Assembly: GCA_913062595.1 (NCBI GenBank)
Contig: CAJXWT010000006.1
Location: forward strand, 1-49,757
Origin: an uncultured Fidelibacterota bacterium
GTDB taxonomy: Bacteria; Fidelibacterota; Marinisomatia; Marinisomatales; TCS55
Length of the DNA: 49,757 nucleotides
Reading direction: 5' to 3'
Below, piece by piece: positions 9,700-18,488 of the stretch. The notes below the pieces were generated by a model, which worked only from the letters and a program-made list of their open reading frames with translations, ran no database searches and had not been told where the DNA came from. A program made the position numbers and the translations under genes. The first letter of the stretch is position 1. Each line of letters starts with the position of its first letter.

Positions 9700-11768
9700 C
9701 GTTTTTATCACCATCAATTCTATGGGGGTTGTTAGCAATTTCAATACCAATAATTATTCATTTAATAAGTTTACGCCATACTCGGGATACTGAATTCAGT
9801 ACCCTGCGATTTATCAAGTCGTTAAAGCACGAGACGATACGGCATTTGAGGATTAAGCAGTGGTTATTGGTGCTCCTGCGCACGATTGCAATTTTATGTT
9901 TAATATTAATGTTTGCTAGACCATTGATGATTGGGACTTCAACCGGTAAACTGGCAGGCGATGTTGAGTCCAGAGCAGTAATAGTCATAGATAATTCTGC
10001 AAGTATGGCCGTTCAGACCGATGATGGCACTCTACTTGACCGCGCAAAGTCTTCTTTGCCTGCAATCTTAGAGGGTCTGGAAGGGGAAACTACTGTAGAA
10101 TTATACCAGACTAATCCGCCAAGAAAATTATTTACTGGATCCCACGAAGAGAGTGGACCAATTATGAATAGAGTTAACAGTATTGTACAAACAAATTTGA
10201 ACGATAATCTCTGGCCTATGATTGATTCGGTACTGCATACGGTTGAAGCCTCAGAACCTAATCGGGAATGCTTTATTATCAGCGATTTCCAATCAGCGCC
10301 AAGTTTTGCGGTCGATAGTCTTGTTCCCAATTCGGATTGGAAATATTACTGTATATTACAGCCAAAGGTTAAGAATAATATTTCTGTAAGTGAAGTAAGT
10401 ATACTCAGTCAGATAAAATTGCCCAATCATTTGGTAAAATTGAATACGAGAGTTGGTAATGGTGGTTTGACTGAAAAAAGGAATATTCCTGTGGAATTGT
10501 ATTTAAACGATGAGCGCGTGGGCCAAGTTGTCAGTCATTTCCAACCTAGTCGATTCAAAGATTTTATGTTTCAAGTATATCCTGGTAAAACAGGTATTAT
10601 TAACGGAAAAATAGTTATTCCTGACGACGACTTCCCGCTGGATAATTTTCGAAATTTCGAGTTAGTCATACCGAACCAAATTGCAGTAAAAGTTGTTGGC
10701 CGGTCCGTGGAAGAATTGTTTCTACTTGATTTAGCTTTAAGCGCGATAACAGGAGAAACAGAATTACTGCTAATAGATAGACATGTATCCGATGATGTTG
10801 TAGAACAATTATTTTTAAGTGATATTGATATCCTGTTATTGCATAATCCGGCCAACCTTAGTAATTCTGCAATTGAGGATTTGCAGCGATTCCTTATGAG
10901 TGGCGGTGGACTTATTTGGTTTGTAGGCAATGATCTGAATCAAACAGATCCAGTAGCATGGCCATCTTTATTAAAACTGCCCGAGTTAATTCAAACACGT
11001 CGTCTGGATGGGGAATCATTTTTTTCTGCGTCGATTGTTGAAGAGGATCATTCTTTATTCACGGATTTAGATATTAAAAATATGAATGAGGAATTACCAC
11101 AAGTATTCGGTTATAACGAAGTACGCTTACAAATGAATCACACCCCGTTAATAAAACTAAATAATGGTCATCCATTATTAGTTGAATCTAAGGCATTTGG
11201 GAGCTCGGGGTTTGTTTTCACATCTCCATTGAACCTGCGTTGGAATGATCTTTCCGTGAAAGGCTTGCTTGTACCGCTTTTACATCGCATGCTAATATTA
11301 CTAGGTACCAAAGAATTCAATACTCAACCTCTTTTGGTTGGGCAAGTTAAGATAATTGATATCAAGGGCGAAAATATCAATGCAGAATGGATATTGAAGA
11401 CACCGAATGAAAATGAGATAAAACTAATTCCTGACTATACAAATGAAAAATTACTGATCAAACAAACTAGTGAATTAGGATCATATAATGTGTTTGCAGA
11501 TGGCATCTTTTTTACTTCATTCTCAACAGAGTTGTCTCCACATGAACTTCCTTCTATCAGAATTGATGGTGAAACATTAGCTAAAGGTTTAGGCATCGAA
11601 CAAGCTAGAATAATTGAACCCTTACAACATTTAGGCTCAGTACTGAAGGAAATTAGATACGGTCGCTCGATCTGGAGGCTTTTATTATACATTGCGTTGA
11701 GTTGTTTGGTAATTGAATCAATTCTTGGTAGACCGAACACTGAGAGATTGAAAACAAAGGAACATTGA
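9696..11768 (+). CDS. BatA N-terminal / VWA-domain membrane protein
   Basis: A 690-residue protein. The BatA-type N-terminal membrane region (residues about 1-80, with ISIPIIIHLISLRHT and a second helix ending in ARPLM) is followed by a von Willebrand A domain with the MIDAS motif DNSASM at about residue 98. A long extracytoplasmic portion includes an amidotransferase-like or DUF4159-like segment (about 370-420, LLLHNPANLS...GGGLIWFVG). A C-terminal helix lies at about 655-675. Relatives occur in Bacteroidota next to MoxR and BatB-E, but none of those is nearby. The start codon overlaps the lipid kinase stop by four bases. Function is unassigned beyond an envelope-associated metal-dependent adhesion or assembly scaffold. 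Confidence 0.82.
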   Translation: MTFLSPSILWGLLAISIPIIIHLISLRHTRDTEFSTLRFIKSLKHETIRHLRIKQWLLVLLRTIAILCLILMFARPLMIGTSTGKLAGDVESRAVIVIDNSASMAVQTDDGTLLDRAKSSLPAILEGLEGETTVELYQTNPPRKLFTGSHEESGPIMNRVNSIVQTNLNDNLWPMIDSVLHTVEASEPNRECFIISDFQSAPSFAVDSLVPNSDWKYYCILQPKVKNNISVSEVSILSQIKLPNHLVKLNTRVGNGGLTEKRNIPVELYLNDERVGQVVSHFQPSRFKDFMFQVYPGKTGIINGKIVIPDDDFPLDNFRNFELVIPNQIAVKVVGRSVEELFLLDLALSAITGETELLLIDRHVSDDVVEQLFLSDIDILLLHNPANLSNSAIEDLQRFLMSGGGLIWFVGNDLNQTDPVAWPSLLKLPELIQTRRLDGESFFSASIVEEDHSLFTDLDIKNMNEELPQVFGYNEVRLQMNHTPLIKLNNGHPLLVESKAFGSSGFVFTSPLNLRWNDLSVKGLLVPLLHRMLILLGTKEFNTQPLLVGQVKIIDIKGENINAEWILKTPNENEIKLIPDYTNEKLLIKQTSELGSYNVFADGIFFTSFSTELSPHELPSIRIDGETLAKGLGIEQARIIEPLQHLGSVLKEIRYGRSIWRLLLYIALSCLVIESILGRPNTERLKTKEH

Positions 11769-11771
11769 TAA

Positions 11772-13037
11772 TTGGATCGAACTGAGATAAGGAAAAGTGA
11801 AAAGGCATTTCTTATTGGTGTTTTACATGGTAACCAAACTGCTGAAGTAGTAAAAGAACATCTTGATGAACTAAAACAGTTAGCAGAAACTGCTGGGGCT
11901 ATGGTTGTTGGACAAATCACCCAAAACTTGCGCAAAATTAATCCCCAGTATTTTATCGGAAAGGGTAAAGCACGGCAAATTATTGAACAGGCAAAAACCC
12001 TGGATGTGGAATTAATTATTTTCGATGATGAATTAAACCCAGGTCAAGTTAAAAACTTCTTACAGTTAGCAAAGAATATCAAAATAATTGATCGCAATGG
12101 TTTGATATTGGATATTTTCCGAAAACACGCACAGACGAGAGAGGCGAAAACTCAGGTAGAATTGGCACAGCTGGAATACATGTTGCCGCGGCTTACCAGG
12201 CAATGGTCTCACCTGGAACGGCAAATGGGAGGAATAGGTACACGCGCTGGGATGGGAGAAGCTCAAATTGAAGTTGATAGACGTTTGATCCGCCAGCGGA
12301 TTTCCAAACTAAAGAAAGAACTCACCCATATTGAACAAGAGCGCCAAACCCAAAGTAAACGAAGAAAAGATGAATATCGGGTTGCATTGGTGGGGTACAC
12401 CAACGCTGGTAAATCAACGCTGATGCGAGCACTTTCCGGAGAGGATGTATTTATTCAGGATCAGCTATTTGCTACATTAGATACTACGATAAGGAAAGTT
12501 CAACTTGATCAGTATCATTCCATATTGTTGAGTGATACAGTGGGTTTCATTCGAAAATTACCACATGATCTCGTAGCCAGTTTCCGAAGCACACTTTTAG
12601 AAGTGTTTGAAGCGAATTTAATTTTGATTGTTTTAGATGCAGCATCTGATCAAGTAAGCGAGCATATGAATACTATAGAAGAGGTATTAAAGGAATTTGG
12701 TATAAAACGACATAAGGCTTTGACTGTGTTGAATAAAATTGATTTAATTTCAGAAAATAAGAGGATGAATTTTCTTAAGCGAAAATACCCAGATGCAATT
12801 ATGGTTTCGGCCAAAGATCAACTGCGATTAGATCGTTTAATTGCTGAAATGATAGAAACAATGAATGCCGATTACAAAACTGTAGAAATTACATTTTCGT
12901 ATGATCAGGGTAAGGAACTGGCAAAAGCGCAGGAAAATGTAGAGGTCCTCGAGCGGCATTATCAGAATGATTCAATAAGGTTAAAAATAAAGGGCAAGCG
13001 TGATAGAGTTAATCAAATTATTAATCAGTATCAATGA
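11772..13037 (+). CDS. hflX: ribosome-associated GTPase HflX
   Basis: HflX is a GTPase that binds the 50S subunit and splits stalled ribosomes under stress. The 421-residue protein has the N-terminal HflX domain (GKGKARQI, FDDELNPGQVKN, DRNGLILDIF), a coiled linker with the glycine-rich MGGIGTRAGMGE, then the G domain: G1 GYTNAGKST (about 208-216), G3 DTVGFI, and G4 NKID. The start is TTG at 11772, four bases after the previous stop; no ATG or GTG in frame gives a full N-terminal domain. A strong hairpin terminator begins at its stop codon, so it closes the long 5' block. Confidence 0.95.
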   Translation: MDRTEIRKSEKAFLIGVLHGNQTAEVVKEHLDELKQLAETAGAMVVGQITQNLRKINPQYFIGKGKARQIIEQAKTLDVELIIFDDELNPGQVKNFLQLAKNIKIIDRNGLILDIFRKHAQTREAKTQVELAQLEYMLPRLTRQWSHLERQMGGIGTRAGMGEAQIEVDRRLIRQRISKLKKELTHIEQERQTQSKRRKDEYRVALVGYTNAGKSTLMRALSGEDVFIQDQLFATLDTTIRKVQLDQYHSILLSDTVGFIRKLPHDLVASFRSTLLEVFEANLILIVLDAASDQVSEHMNTIEEVLKEFGIKRHKALTVLNKIDLISENKRMNFLKRKYPDAIMVSAKDQLRLDRLIAEMIETMNADYKTVEITFSYDQGKELAKAQENVEVLERHYQNDSIRLKIKGKRDRVNQIINQYQ

Positions 13038-13065
13038 AAAGACCCCAGAGAGACTGGGGTCTTTT
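13037..13065. terminator. Rho-independent terminator, probably bidirectional
   Basis: A perfect 12-base stem, AAAAGACCCCAG (13037-13048) paired with CTGGGGTCTTTT (13054-13065), with a five-base AGAGA loop. The A and T tracts at both ends let it work on either strand. It overlaps the last base of the hflX stop codon and ends the upstream gene block. Confidence 0.92.
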
Positions 13066-13365
13066 AACCATCCTGCAATCAATGTTTTTTCAGGACCACT
13101 CTAGACACAGTGGTGACCTCCCACATATAGCAAACTTCCTTGATCCACCTTTAATGAAAAGGCCTGTTTTTTAAACATGGAGTACAGCCTCCTAGGATAA
13201 TTATTAAAGATCCTGAAATAAACGACTCGAAAGCAGGAATATCAAAAAGCTATTTAGAATTTATTGCTTGTTATGACAGAAGGCAATGAATCTCAATGGG
13301 TGGTTTAAAATAATTGTCTTTGTTAGTATTTTCAACTTGGATGAAATAATGATTTGGAGGCATAA
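13066..13365. other. 300-base intergenic region, no gene recognised
   Basis: This is the longest non-coding stretch in the window. I see no open frame above a dozen codons and no tRNA-like sequence. A minor hairpin (ACCACT 13095-13100 with AGTGGT 13109-13114) lies near its left end. It should contain the promoter for the lipid-type gene cluster that begins at 13366, but I cannot identify convincing promoter boxes. GGAGG at 13356-13360 is the ribosome site for that first gene. A small RNA cannot be ruled out. Confidence 0.6.
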
Positions 13366-14175
13366 TTGAAAGATTTAAATAATAAGGTTGCACTACTCAC
13401 TGGTGCTTCATCTGGTATTGGTGCAGTTATTGCAAATTTATTAGCCCAAGAAGGTGTTACTGTTGTTGGTGTTGCACGTTCTAAAAGCGGTCTAAACAAT
13501 ACCAAAAGTATTATTGAAAACCTTGGTGGTGAGTTTCATGGTGTTCCATTTGATATATCGCAAACATCAAAACTTTCTGAACTAAAAGTTCAGGTCACGA
13601 ATGCTGTAGGAGAAGTGGATATATTGATTAATAATGCTGGAATAGAGGAATACAATTATTTCCAGGATTATGATCTGGAATACATTGAAAAAATTACTAC
13701 GGTGAATCTTATAGCAGGTATGGAACTAACCCGTCAATTCCTACCTCAAATGTTGGACCGCGGTGGTCATATTGTCAATATTTGTTCTTTGGCGGCAAAA
13801 AAGGGAGAAAGTTTCAACGCAACATATTCAGCGACCAAAGGTGGATTGGCCTTATTTACAGATGCATTACGGCAAGAAGTTCATGGCACATCAGTTGGGG
13901 TATCTGCGATTTTTCCCGGCTTAGTAAAAGATGTAGGCATGTATTCTGATAGCCAGGTAAAAGCACCATTAATTTTGGGTACAATTTCTTCAAATAAAGT
14001 TGCTGGTGCAGTAATTAAGGCTATCAAAAAGGATAAACCAGATGTAATTGTGAATTCAGGTCCATTACGTCCTTTATTAGCAATTAACGCATTATTCCCA
14101 AATTTTGGTAATTGGTTTGCCAGGGTTACAGGGATTTTCGATTTTTGCAGAAAGCGAGCAGATTTAGGCGAATAA
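13366..14175 (+). CDS. short-chain dehydrogenase/reductase (classical SDR)
   Basis: A 269-residue NAD(P)-dependent oxidoreductase. The cofactor motif TGASSGIG is near the N-terminus, NNAG is in the middle, and the catalytic Ser and YSATK follow. The C-terminal part (about 225-262) is more hydrophobic. The start is TTG at 13366, with GGAGG five bases upstream and no other plausible start. It leads a five-gene co-directional cluster with an alpha-oxoamine synthase and a lipid kinase. By analogy with 3-ketosphinganine reductase, also an SDR, it could reduce the beta-keto product of that synthase; this is inference. Confidence 0.9.
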   Translation: MKDLNNKVALLTGASSGIGAVIANLLAQEGVTVVGVARSKSGLNNTKSIIENLGGEFHGVPFDISQTSKLSELKVQVTNAVGEVDILINNAGIEEYNYFQDYDLEYIEKITTVNLIAGMELTRQFLPQMLDRGGHIVNICSLAAKKGESFNATYSATKGGLALFTDALRQEVHGTSVGVSAIFPGLVKDVGMYSDSQVKAPLILGTISSNKVAGAVIKAIKKDKPDVIVNSGPLRPLLAINALFPNFGNWFARVTGIFDFCRKRADLGE

Positions 14176-14195
14176 TTTCTAATAACTTACCCAAA

Positions 14196-15263
14196 GTGAA
14201 TCAAATAAGAAGTATTACATCTGCCTTAAGAACACTTAATGGATTGCAAAATTATGAGCATTCCAGGCCTTCATCTGTTAATGAGGAAGATGATCATTAT
14301 CCAGGGCTAAGTAATGAAGATACACCATTAAAGGTTTTCCATCCACAGAATCCAAATGGTGCTGTTTTAGTCTTGTATCCCGGCGCATCCGCCAAGGGCG
14401 AAGCACACCCTAAAATGATCACTTTGGCACGGTCCATAGCTGTAAATGGTATCCAAGTATATATACCACGCATTCCTCCGCTCATTGATCTAAAATTGTC
14501 CAAAAGTATTTTGGAGTGGACCGTTCATTTTTACCGGTGGTTAAAGACACAACCTGGGCATGAGAATAGTCCCATCAATCTGGCCGGTATTAGTTTTGGA
14601 GGTGTTATTGTATTAAAAGCATGTTTAGATCCATTCTTATTACAGCAACCGCCCAAATCTGTTATCGTGTTTGGTACTTCATACAATGTAAAAACCAGTA
14701 TGGAATTCATGTACAATGGTAGAATAGATCACAATGGTAATATCATCAAACTGACGCCTGACCCTTGGAGTGTAATCGTTTTATTTCACAATTACTTAAA
14801 TCAAGTTGATGTAGGGTACCCAACCAATGGTGTTCAAAAAGTACTGCAACTTATGGTGCTCGATCAGGATGATCAAGCGCAAGACCTAATTGAGGATTTG
14901 GTGGGTGAGGAAAAAGTTTTAATCAAGGATATTATTGAATTGAACATGTCTGATGAGTTCAATAGAATTATGGGTATATTTTTCCGAGATTGTGCTGATC
15001 AAATTGAATTTATTTCTCCTAAATACTGGTGTAAAAACATTAGCAATGAGGTATATATCTTGCACGGAACGTATGATACACTTTCCCCATTTACAGAATC
15101 AATTAAATTGGATAGTGAATTATCAAACAGTCATTTGCTCATTTCTGGTATATTTAAACATAGAGTATTATCCAGTGAAATGTCTATTTTTTCGAAATGG
15201 AAAGAGACCTTGAAAATCATTAAGTTTCTATCAAAATATTATCGAGGAGGATTACTTCCATAA
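14196..15263 (+). CDS. alpha/beta hydrolase
   Basis: About 355 residues from the start chosen here. The nucleophile elbow is LAGISFGG, and candidate triad partners are the Asp in LHGTYDTLSP and the His in FKHRV near the C-terminus, in the right order for a serine hydrolase. An early VLVLYPGASAKG could form the oxyanion side. The frame is open from an ATG at 14112, but that overlaps the SDR by 64 bases. GTG at 14196, just after the SDR stop, is preferred although no clear ribosome site precedes it. The substrate is unknown; the setting suggests an acyl ester, thioester or amide of a lipid intermediate. Confidence 0.75.
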   Translation: MNQIRSITSALRTLNGLQNYEHSRPSSVNEEDDHYPGLSNEDTPLKVFHPQNPNGAVLVLYPGASAKGEAHPKMITLARSIAVNGIQVYIPRIPPLIDLKLSKSILEWTVHFYRWLKTQPGHENSPINLAGISFGGVIVLKACLDPFLLQQPPKSVIVFGTSYNVKTSMEFMYNGRIDHNGNIIKLTPDPWSVIVLFHNYLNQVDVGYPTNGVQKVLQLMVLDQDDQAQDLIEDLVGEEKVLIKDIIELNMSDEFNRIMGIFFRDCADQIEFISPKYWCKNISNEVYILHGTYDTLSPFTESIKLDSELSNSHLLISGIFKHRVLSSEMSIFSKWKETLKIIKFLSKYYRGGLLP

Positions 15264-15365
15264 TTGGGGTTAATGGTGAATGGTTTAATTTGATTGGTAA
15301 TTGAGCTTATATTAACTAATCTTTTGGCGCAAATTCTGTAACACTCTATCTAAATCATTTAATAT

Positions 15366-16655
15366 ATGTCAGAACAAAAAAGCAAAGAGAAAAAGCCGTC
15401 CTATACTGAATTTACCTTGGATATGTTCTCCCGGAGTTCTGGAAAAAATCATGCGGAAATAAAACAATTCAACCAATGGCGTGAAGATGTCATAAGTGCG
15501 GACAAATATACATTTGAAACGCCCCATCTAACACCGCAGACACCCGAAATAGTTGTTCGAAGAATTCATGGTGATGAGCATAGACTTTTCAATTTTTCAA
15601 GTTATAATTATCTGGGTTACGCCAATCATCCTGAAGTAATTAATGCTGCGAAGGATGCATTAGATAAATTCGGCCTTGGTGCCACCGGTAGTCCGTTGCT
15701 TAATGGCACTTTTGATATTCACAAACAGTTAGAACATGCCCTTACAGAATTTTTTGGTCAAGAGGGTTACGGTATATCATTATTCTCCTCAGGCTATGGT
15801 GCCAATATTGGTGTCGTATCAAGTTACATTCACAAAGGCGATTATGTTGTACTGGATCATTCATCACACGCATCATTGATTGATGGTGCCGTAATGTCTC
15901 AAGGTACGCTCAAACTATTTAGACACAATGATGCCGAATTTCTTGAAAGAATACTTAAAAGGATAGCTAAGGATAATAGACGGATACTTGTTTGTGTGGA
16001 GGGAGTATACAGCACCGATGGTGATTACGGGAATTTAAAGGATATCGTAACGGTCACTAAGAAATATGGCGCATCAATTTTAGTGGATGAAGCACATTCT
16101 CTCTTGGTTGCTGGCGCATCAGGCCAGGGGGCCGTTGAAAAGTTTGACGTATTAGGAGATGTTGACCTTCTTATTGGAACATTCAGTAAATCTTTTGGTG
16201 GTGTTGGTGGTTGTTTATATGCAAAACAGGAATTGATTAACTACATGAACTATTATGCCAGATCGCGCATGTTTTCCTGTGCGCTGGACCCAGCGGTAAC
16301 GGGGGGTATATTAAAGGCGCTTGAATTAGCCACAGGACCTGATGGATATGCAAAGCGTAAACGTATCGTTGAAAATGCTGATCACCTTAGATCTTTGCTA
16401 ATAAACAAGGTGGATATTGGAACCTCACAGTCATGGGTGATACCTATTATTTTTGGCGATGAACGTAAATCGATCCCGCTGGCTGATTATTTAATGAGAA
16501 AAGGATATGATTTTTCTATTATGATGTTTCCAGCAGTAAAGAAGAATAAGTCTATTATCCGTGCATTTGTTACGTCTGAGCATACAAAAGAACAACTTGA
16601 AGGGTGCGCCGAAGCATTGATTGATGCTTCCAAGGAATATGACTTCGCATTATAA
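15366..16655 (+). CDS. alpha-oxoamine synthase, serine palmitoyltransferase/AONS-like
   Basis: A PLP-dependent enzyme of 429 residues in the family of 8-amino-7-oxononanoate synthase, 2-amino-3-ketobutyrate CoA ligase and serine palmitoyltransferase, which condense an acyl thioester with an amino acid and release CO2. Visible are SSYNYLGYANHPEV, GLGATGSPLLNGT, the PLP-stacking region DHSSHASLIDGA, VDEAHS with the PLP-binding Asp, and the Schiff-base lysine K275 in GTFSKSFGGVGG. It has a longer N-terminal extension (about 60 residues) than biotin-pathway BioF, and no other biotin gene is near. The SDR, hydrolase and lipid kinase neighbours favour a lipid (sphingoid-like) product over biotin, but this is not proven. 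Confidence 0.88.
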   Translation: MSEQKSKEKKPSYTEFTLDMFSRSSGKNHAEIKQFNQWREDVISADKYTFETPHLTPQTPEIVVRRIHGDEHRLFNFSSYNYLGYANHPEVINAAKDALDKFGLGATGSPLLNGTFDIHKQLEHALTEFFGQEGYGISLFSSGYGANIGVVSSYIHKGDYVVLDHSSHASLIDGAVMSQGTLKLFRHNDAEFLERILKRIAKDNRRILVCVEGVYSTDGDYGNLKDIVTVTKKYGASILVDEAHSLLVAGASGQGAVEKFDVLGDVDLLIGTFSKSFGGVGGCLYAKQELINYMNYYARSRMFSCALDPAVTGGILKALELATGPDGYAKRKRIVENADHLRSLLINKVDIGTSQSWVIPIIFGDERKSIPLADYLMRKGYDFSIMMFPAVKKNKSIIRAFVTSEHTKEQLEGCAEALIDASKEYDFAL

Positions 16656-16669
16656 AAGATGGTGATATT

Positions 16670-17371
16670 ATGACAGAACAGGTAGCGGTGGATAATCTCA
16701 TCATTTGGGAATTTGATTTTGCCATGACCACATTTTACGAGGTTGACACAGATCTTATTACACCATTATTACCTAAACAGATTAGTCCAATGGAAATTGT
16801 ACCTGGTGTTTCATTGTTGAATATTACTGCCTTTAATTTTCCTGAAGGCGGACTTGGTTACCTCCCCAATTTCCAGGAATTAATTGCCTCTATCGTTGTT
16901 ACGCCTGACTTATCACGAGGAGTTCCTAAATTCGCAATGTATATCTTTTCCCTGGGCAGTACCTGCCAGGAACACCTGGATCACAGTACCGATTATTATA
17001 AACTGCCATCCTATAAAAAGCTTGAATATGGAAAAATAAACCGAGCAGATAATGCCATTGAATTCGGAGATACAGACGGGCCAATACTAACTATGAATAA
17101 CTGCAGTACTAATATTGGAGATTTCCTTGGGCATGAACGGTATTTTCAAGCCTTTGTGTTACAAGATGATAATTTATTTATCGCTGATTTGTATTTAAAG
17201 GCAGCACTATTTGAACACCAGGATCAAGGAGACGCGGGTATTATAAATAATCACCCATTTTTGAAAGGCCTTGAGTTATTTGACGAGGAAAGAGTCCCTT
17301 ATCTACAAATGCTCCTTGAGCCAGGAACTAGAGGAAAACAATTTTATTATAAACCAGAGAAATACGGTTAA
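16670..17371 (+). CDS. acetoacetate decarboxylase-like protein
   Basis: A 233-residue soluble protein whose pattern fits the acetoacetate decarboxylase (ADC) superfamily: ITPLLPKQISP...VPGVSLLNITAFNF near the N-terminus, then a segment ending YYKLPSYKKLEYG, which could correspond to the ADC active-site region around its Schiff-base lysine. I do not recognise it more precisely, and which lysine if any is catalytic cannot be settled by eye. It starts at ATG 16670, fourteen bases after the synthase stop, with a GGTGA site, so it is very likely cotranscribed. It may act on a beta-keto product of the synthase or an associated acyl precursor. Confidence 0.5.
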   Translation: MTEQVAVDNLIIWEFDFAMTTFYEVDTDLITPLLPKQISPMEIVPGVSLLNITAFNFPEGGLGYLPNFQELIASIVVTPDLSRGVPKFAMYIFSLGSTCQEHLDHSTDYYKLPSYKKLEYGKINRADNAIEFGDTDGPILTMNNCSTNIGDFLGHERYFQAFVLQDDNLFIADLYLKAALFEHQDQGDAGIINNHPFLKGLELFDEERVPYLQMLLEPGTRGKQFYYKPEKYG

Positions 17372-17417
17372 ACAGGCACAACTTATAGTTAATTCATTGC
17401 AAGTGGTTTTCACTTAA

Positions 17418-18488
17418 TTGGAAACCCATTCTCCCCAATCTTCAGCAACAAACAGCTCAAAAATTATAGCGTGTATAGTGAATCCAGCTGGAAGGGATGG
17501 CGAATCACTGAAACTCTGGGAATCCGCTAAACCAAAACTGGAAGAGGCCGGGTTCCAAACAGAAGTTCATCTCACGGAAAGAGTGGGACACGCCTCAGAA
17601 ATTGCTTTTTCTCTTAAACATCGCGAAGACATCGATCTTGTTGTGGCTAATGGTGGTGATGGTACAGTACATGAAGTAGCATCTGGATTAAGAGGTAGCA
17701 ATCTTCCTATAGGTATAATGCCTGGCGGGACAGGTAATGATATTGCCCGAAATCACGGCTATCCATTGGAAGACTTGGAAGCAATTATTAACATATTTAA
17801 AAATGGAAAAGACCGTCATGTAGGCGCGCTCCGGTTAGAAGCTGTACCTATGCCTAGTGAAAATAATTATCCAACACCAACTGTTAACCCAAAGTGGAAT
17901 GGTGAAGCAACTAAACCCGGAAGAATTGTCCGCTGGATATTTTTAGAATCTGATGGTGGTATTACCTCAACAATATCTAGAGCAAAGCTGAGCCGCGCCA
18001 AATGGATACGGGGAAATATAAAATATACGTATCTTGGTGTGACTGAAATTTTACGCTGGAAACAGCGTTATGCCTGGGTCAAAATCGATGACAAGCCTGG
18101 TGAAGTGGTTGATTTTACACTTTTTGTCTTTTCAATGTCAGAAATGTTCGGCGGTGGATATCGAGTTGCCCCTGGTGCGTCTCCAATCAATGATCATGGT
18201 TATTTATGTACTGGGTGGGGCTTGGGTAAATTACAAATGCTATTATTAATGGGGCCACTACGCGTAGGCAAACACGTAGGCAAATGGGGTATTACACTTG
18301 AGCCATGTAAAAAATTTGAAATTCTAACTGTGGATGAAAAGGGTGAACCATGTGAATTATCCCATGAACCGCCAGTAACGATAAACGTGGATGGTGAACC
18401 GTGTTTACAAACACCAGCAACACTTGAATTTTATCCAAAACAACTTTGGATAAGAGGTGCGCAAGAGGTTTCTTGGGATAAAGTTTAA
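17418..18488 (+). CDS. diacylglycerol/sphingosine kinase-family lipid kinase
   Basis: A 356-residue protein with the DAGK catalytic domain: IVNPAGRDG near the N-terminus, the nucleotide-binding GGDGT (residues 79-83), and MPGGTGNDIARN. These are the hallmarks of the YegS/DgkB/sphingosine kinase fold, which transfers ATP phosphate to a lipid hydroxyl. The middle of the protein carries an insert relative to DgkB (about 140-200). The start is TTG at 17418; a later GTG would cut into the conserved first strand. The stop overlaps by four bases with the convergent symporter gene. It ends the oxoamine-lipid cluster and could phosphorylate the sphingoid-like product. Confidence 0.88.
   Translation: METHSPQSSATNSSKIIACIVNPAGRDGESLKLWESAKPKLEEAGFQTEVHLTERVGHASEIAFSLKHREDIDLVVANGGDGTVHEVASGLRGSNLPIGIMPGGTGNDIARNHGYPLEDLEAIINIFKNGKDRHVGALRLEAVPMPSENNYPTPTVNPKWNGEATKPGRIVRWIFLESDGGITSTISRAKLSRAKWIRGNIKYTYLGVTEILRWKQRYAWVKIDDKPGEVVDFTLFVFSMSEMFGGGYRVAPGASPINDHGYLCTGWGLGKLQMLLLMGPLRVGKHVGKWGITLEPCKKFEILTVDEKGEPCELSHEPPVTINVDGEPCLQTPATLEFYPKQLWIRGAQEVSWDKV

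Noticed and set aside
11435-11935. A 166-codon minus-strand frame
   Set aside because: It spans the BatA/hflX junction in antisense and its product is unlike any family. Both plus-strand genes are clear.
14112-14195. Alpha/beta hydrolase start at ATG 14112
   Set aside because: This would overlap the SDR by 64 bases. The extra residues read as an out-of-frame copy of the SDR C-terminus.
15366-16655. Assigning the oxoamine synthase as bioF
   Set aside because: No other biotin gene is near, the N-terminal extension is long, and the neighbours are lipid-type enzymes.
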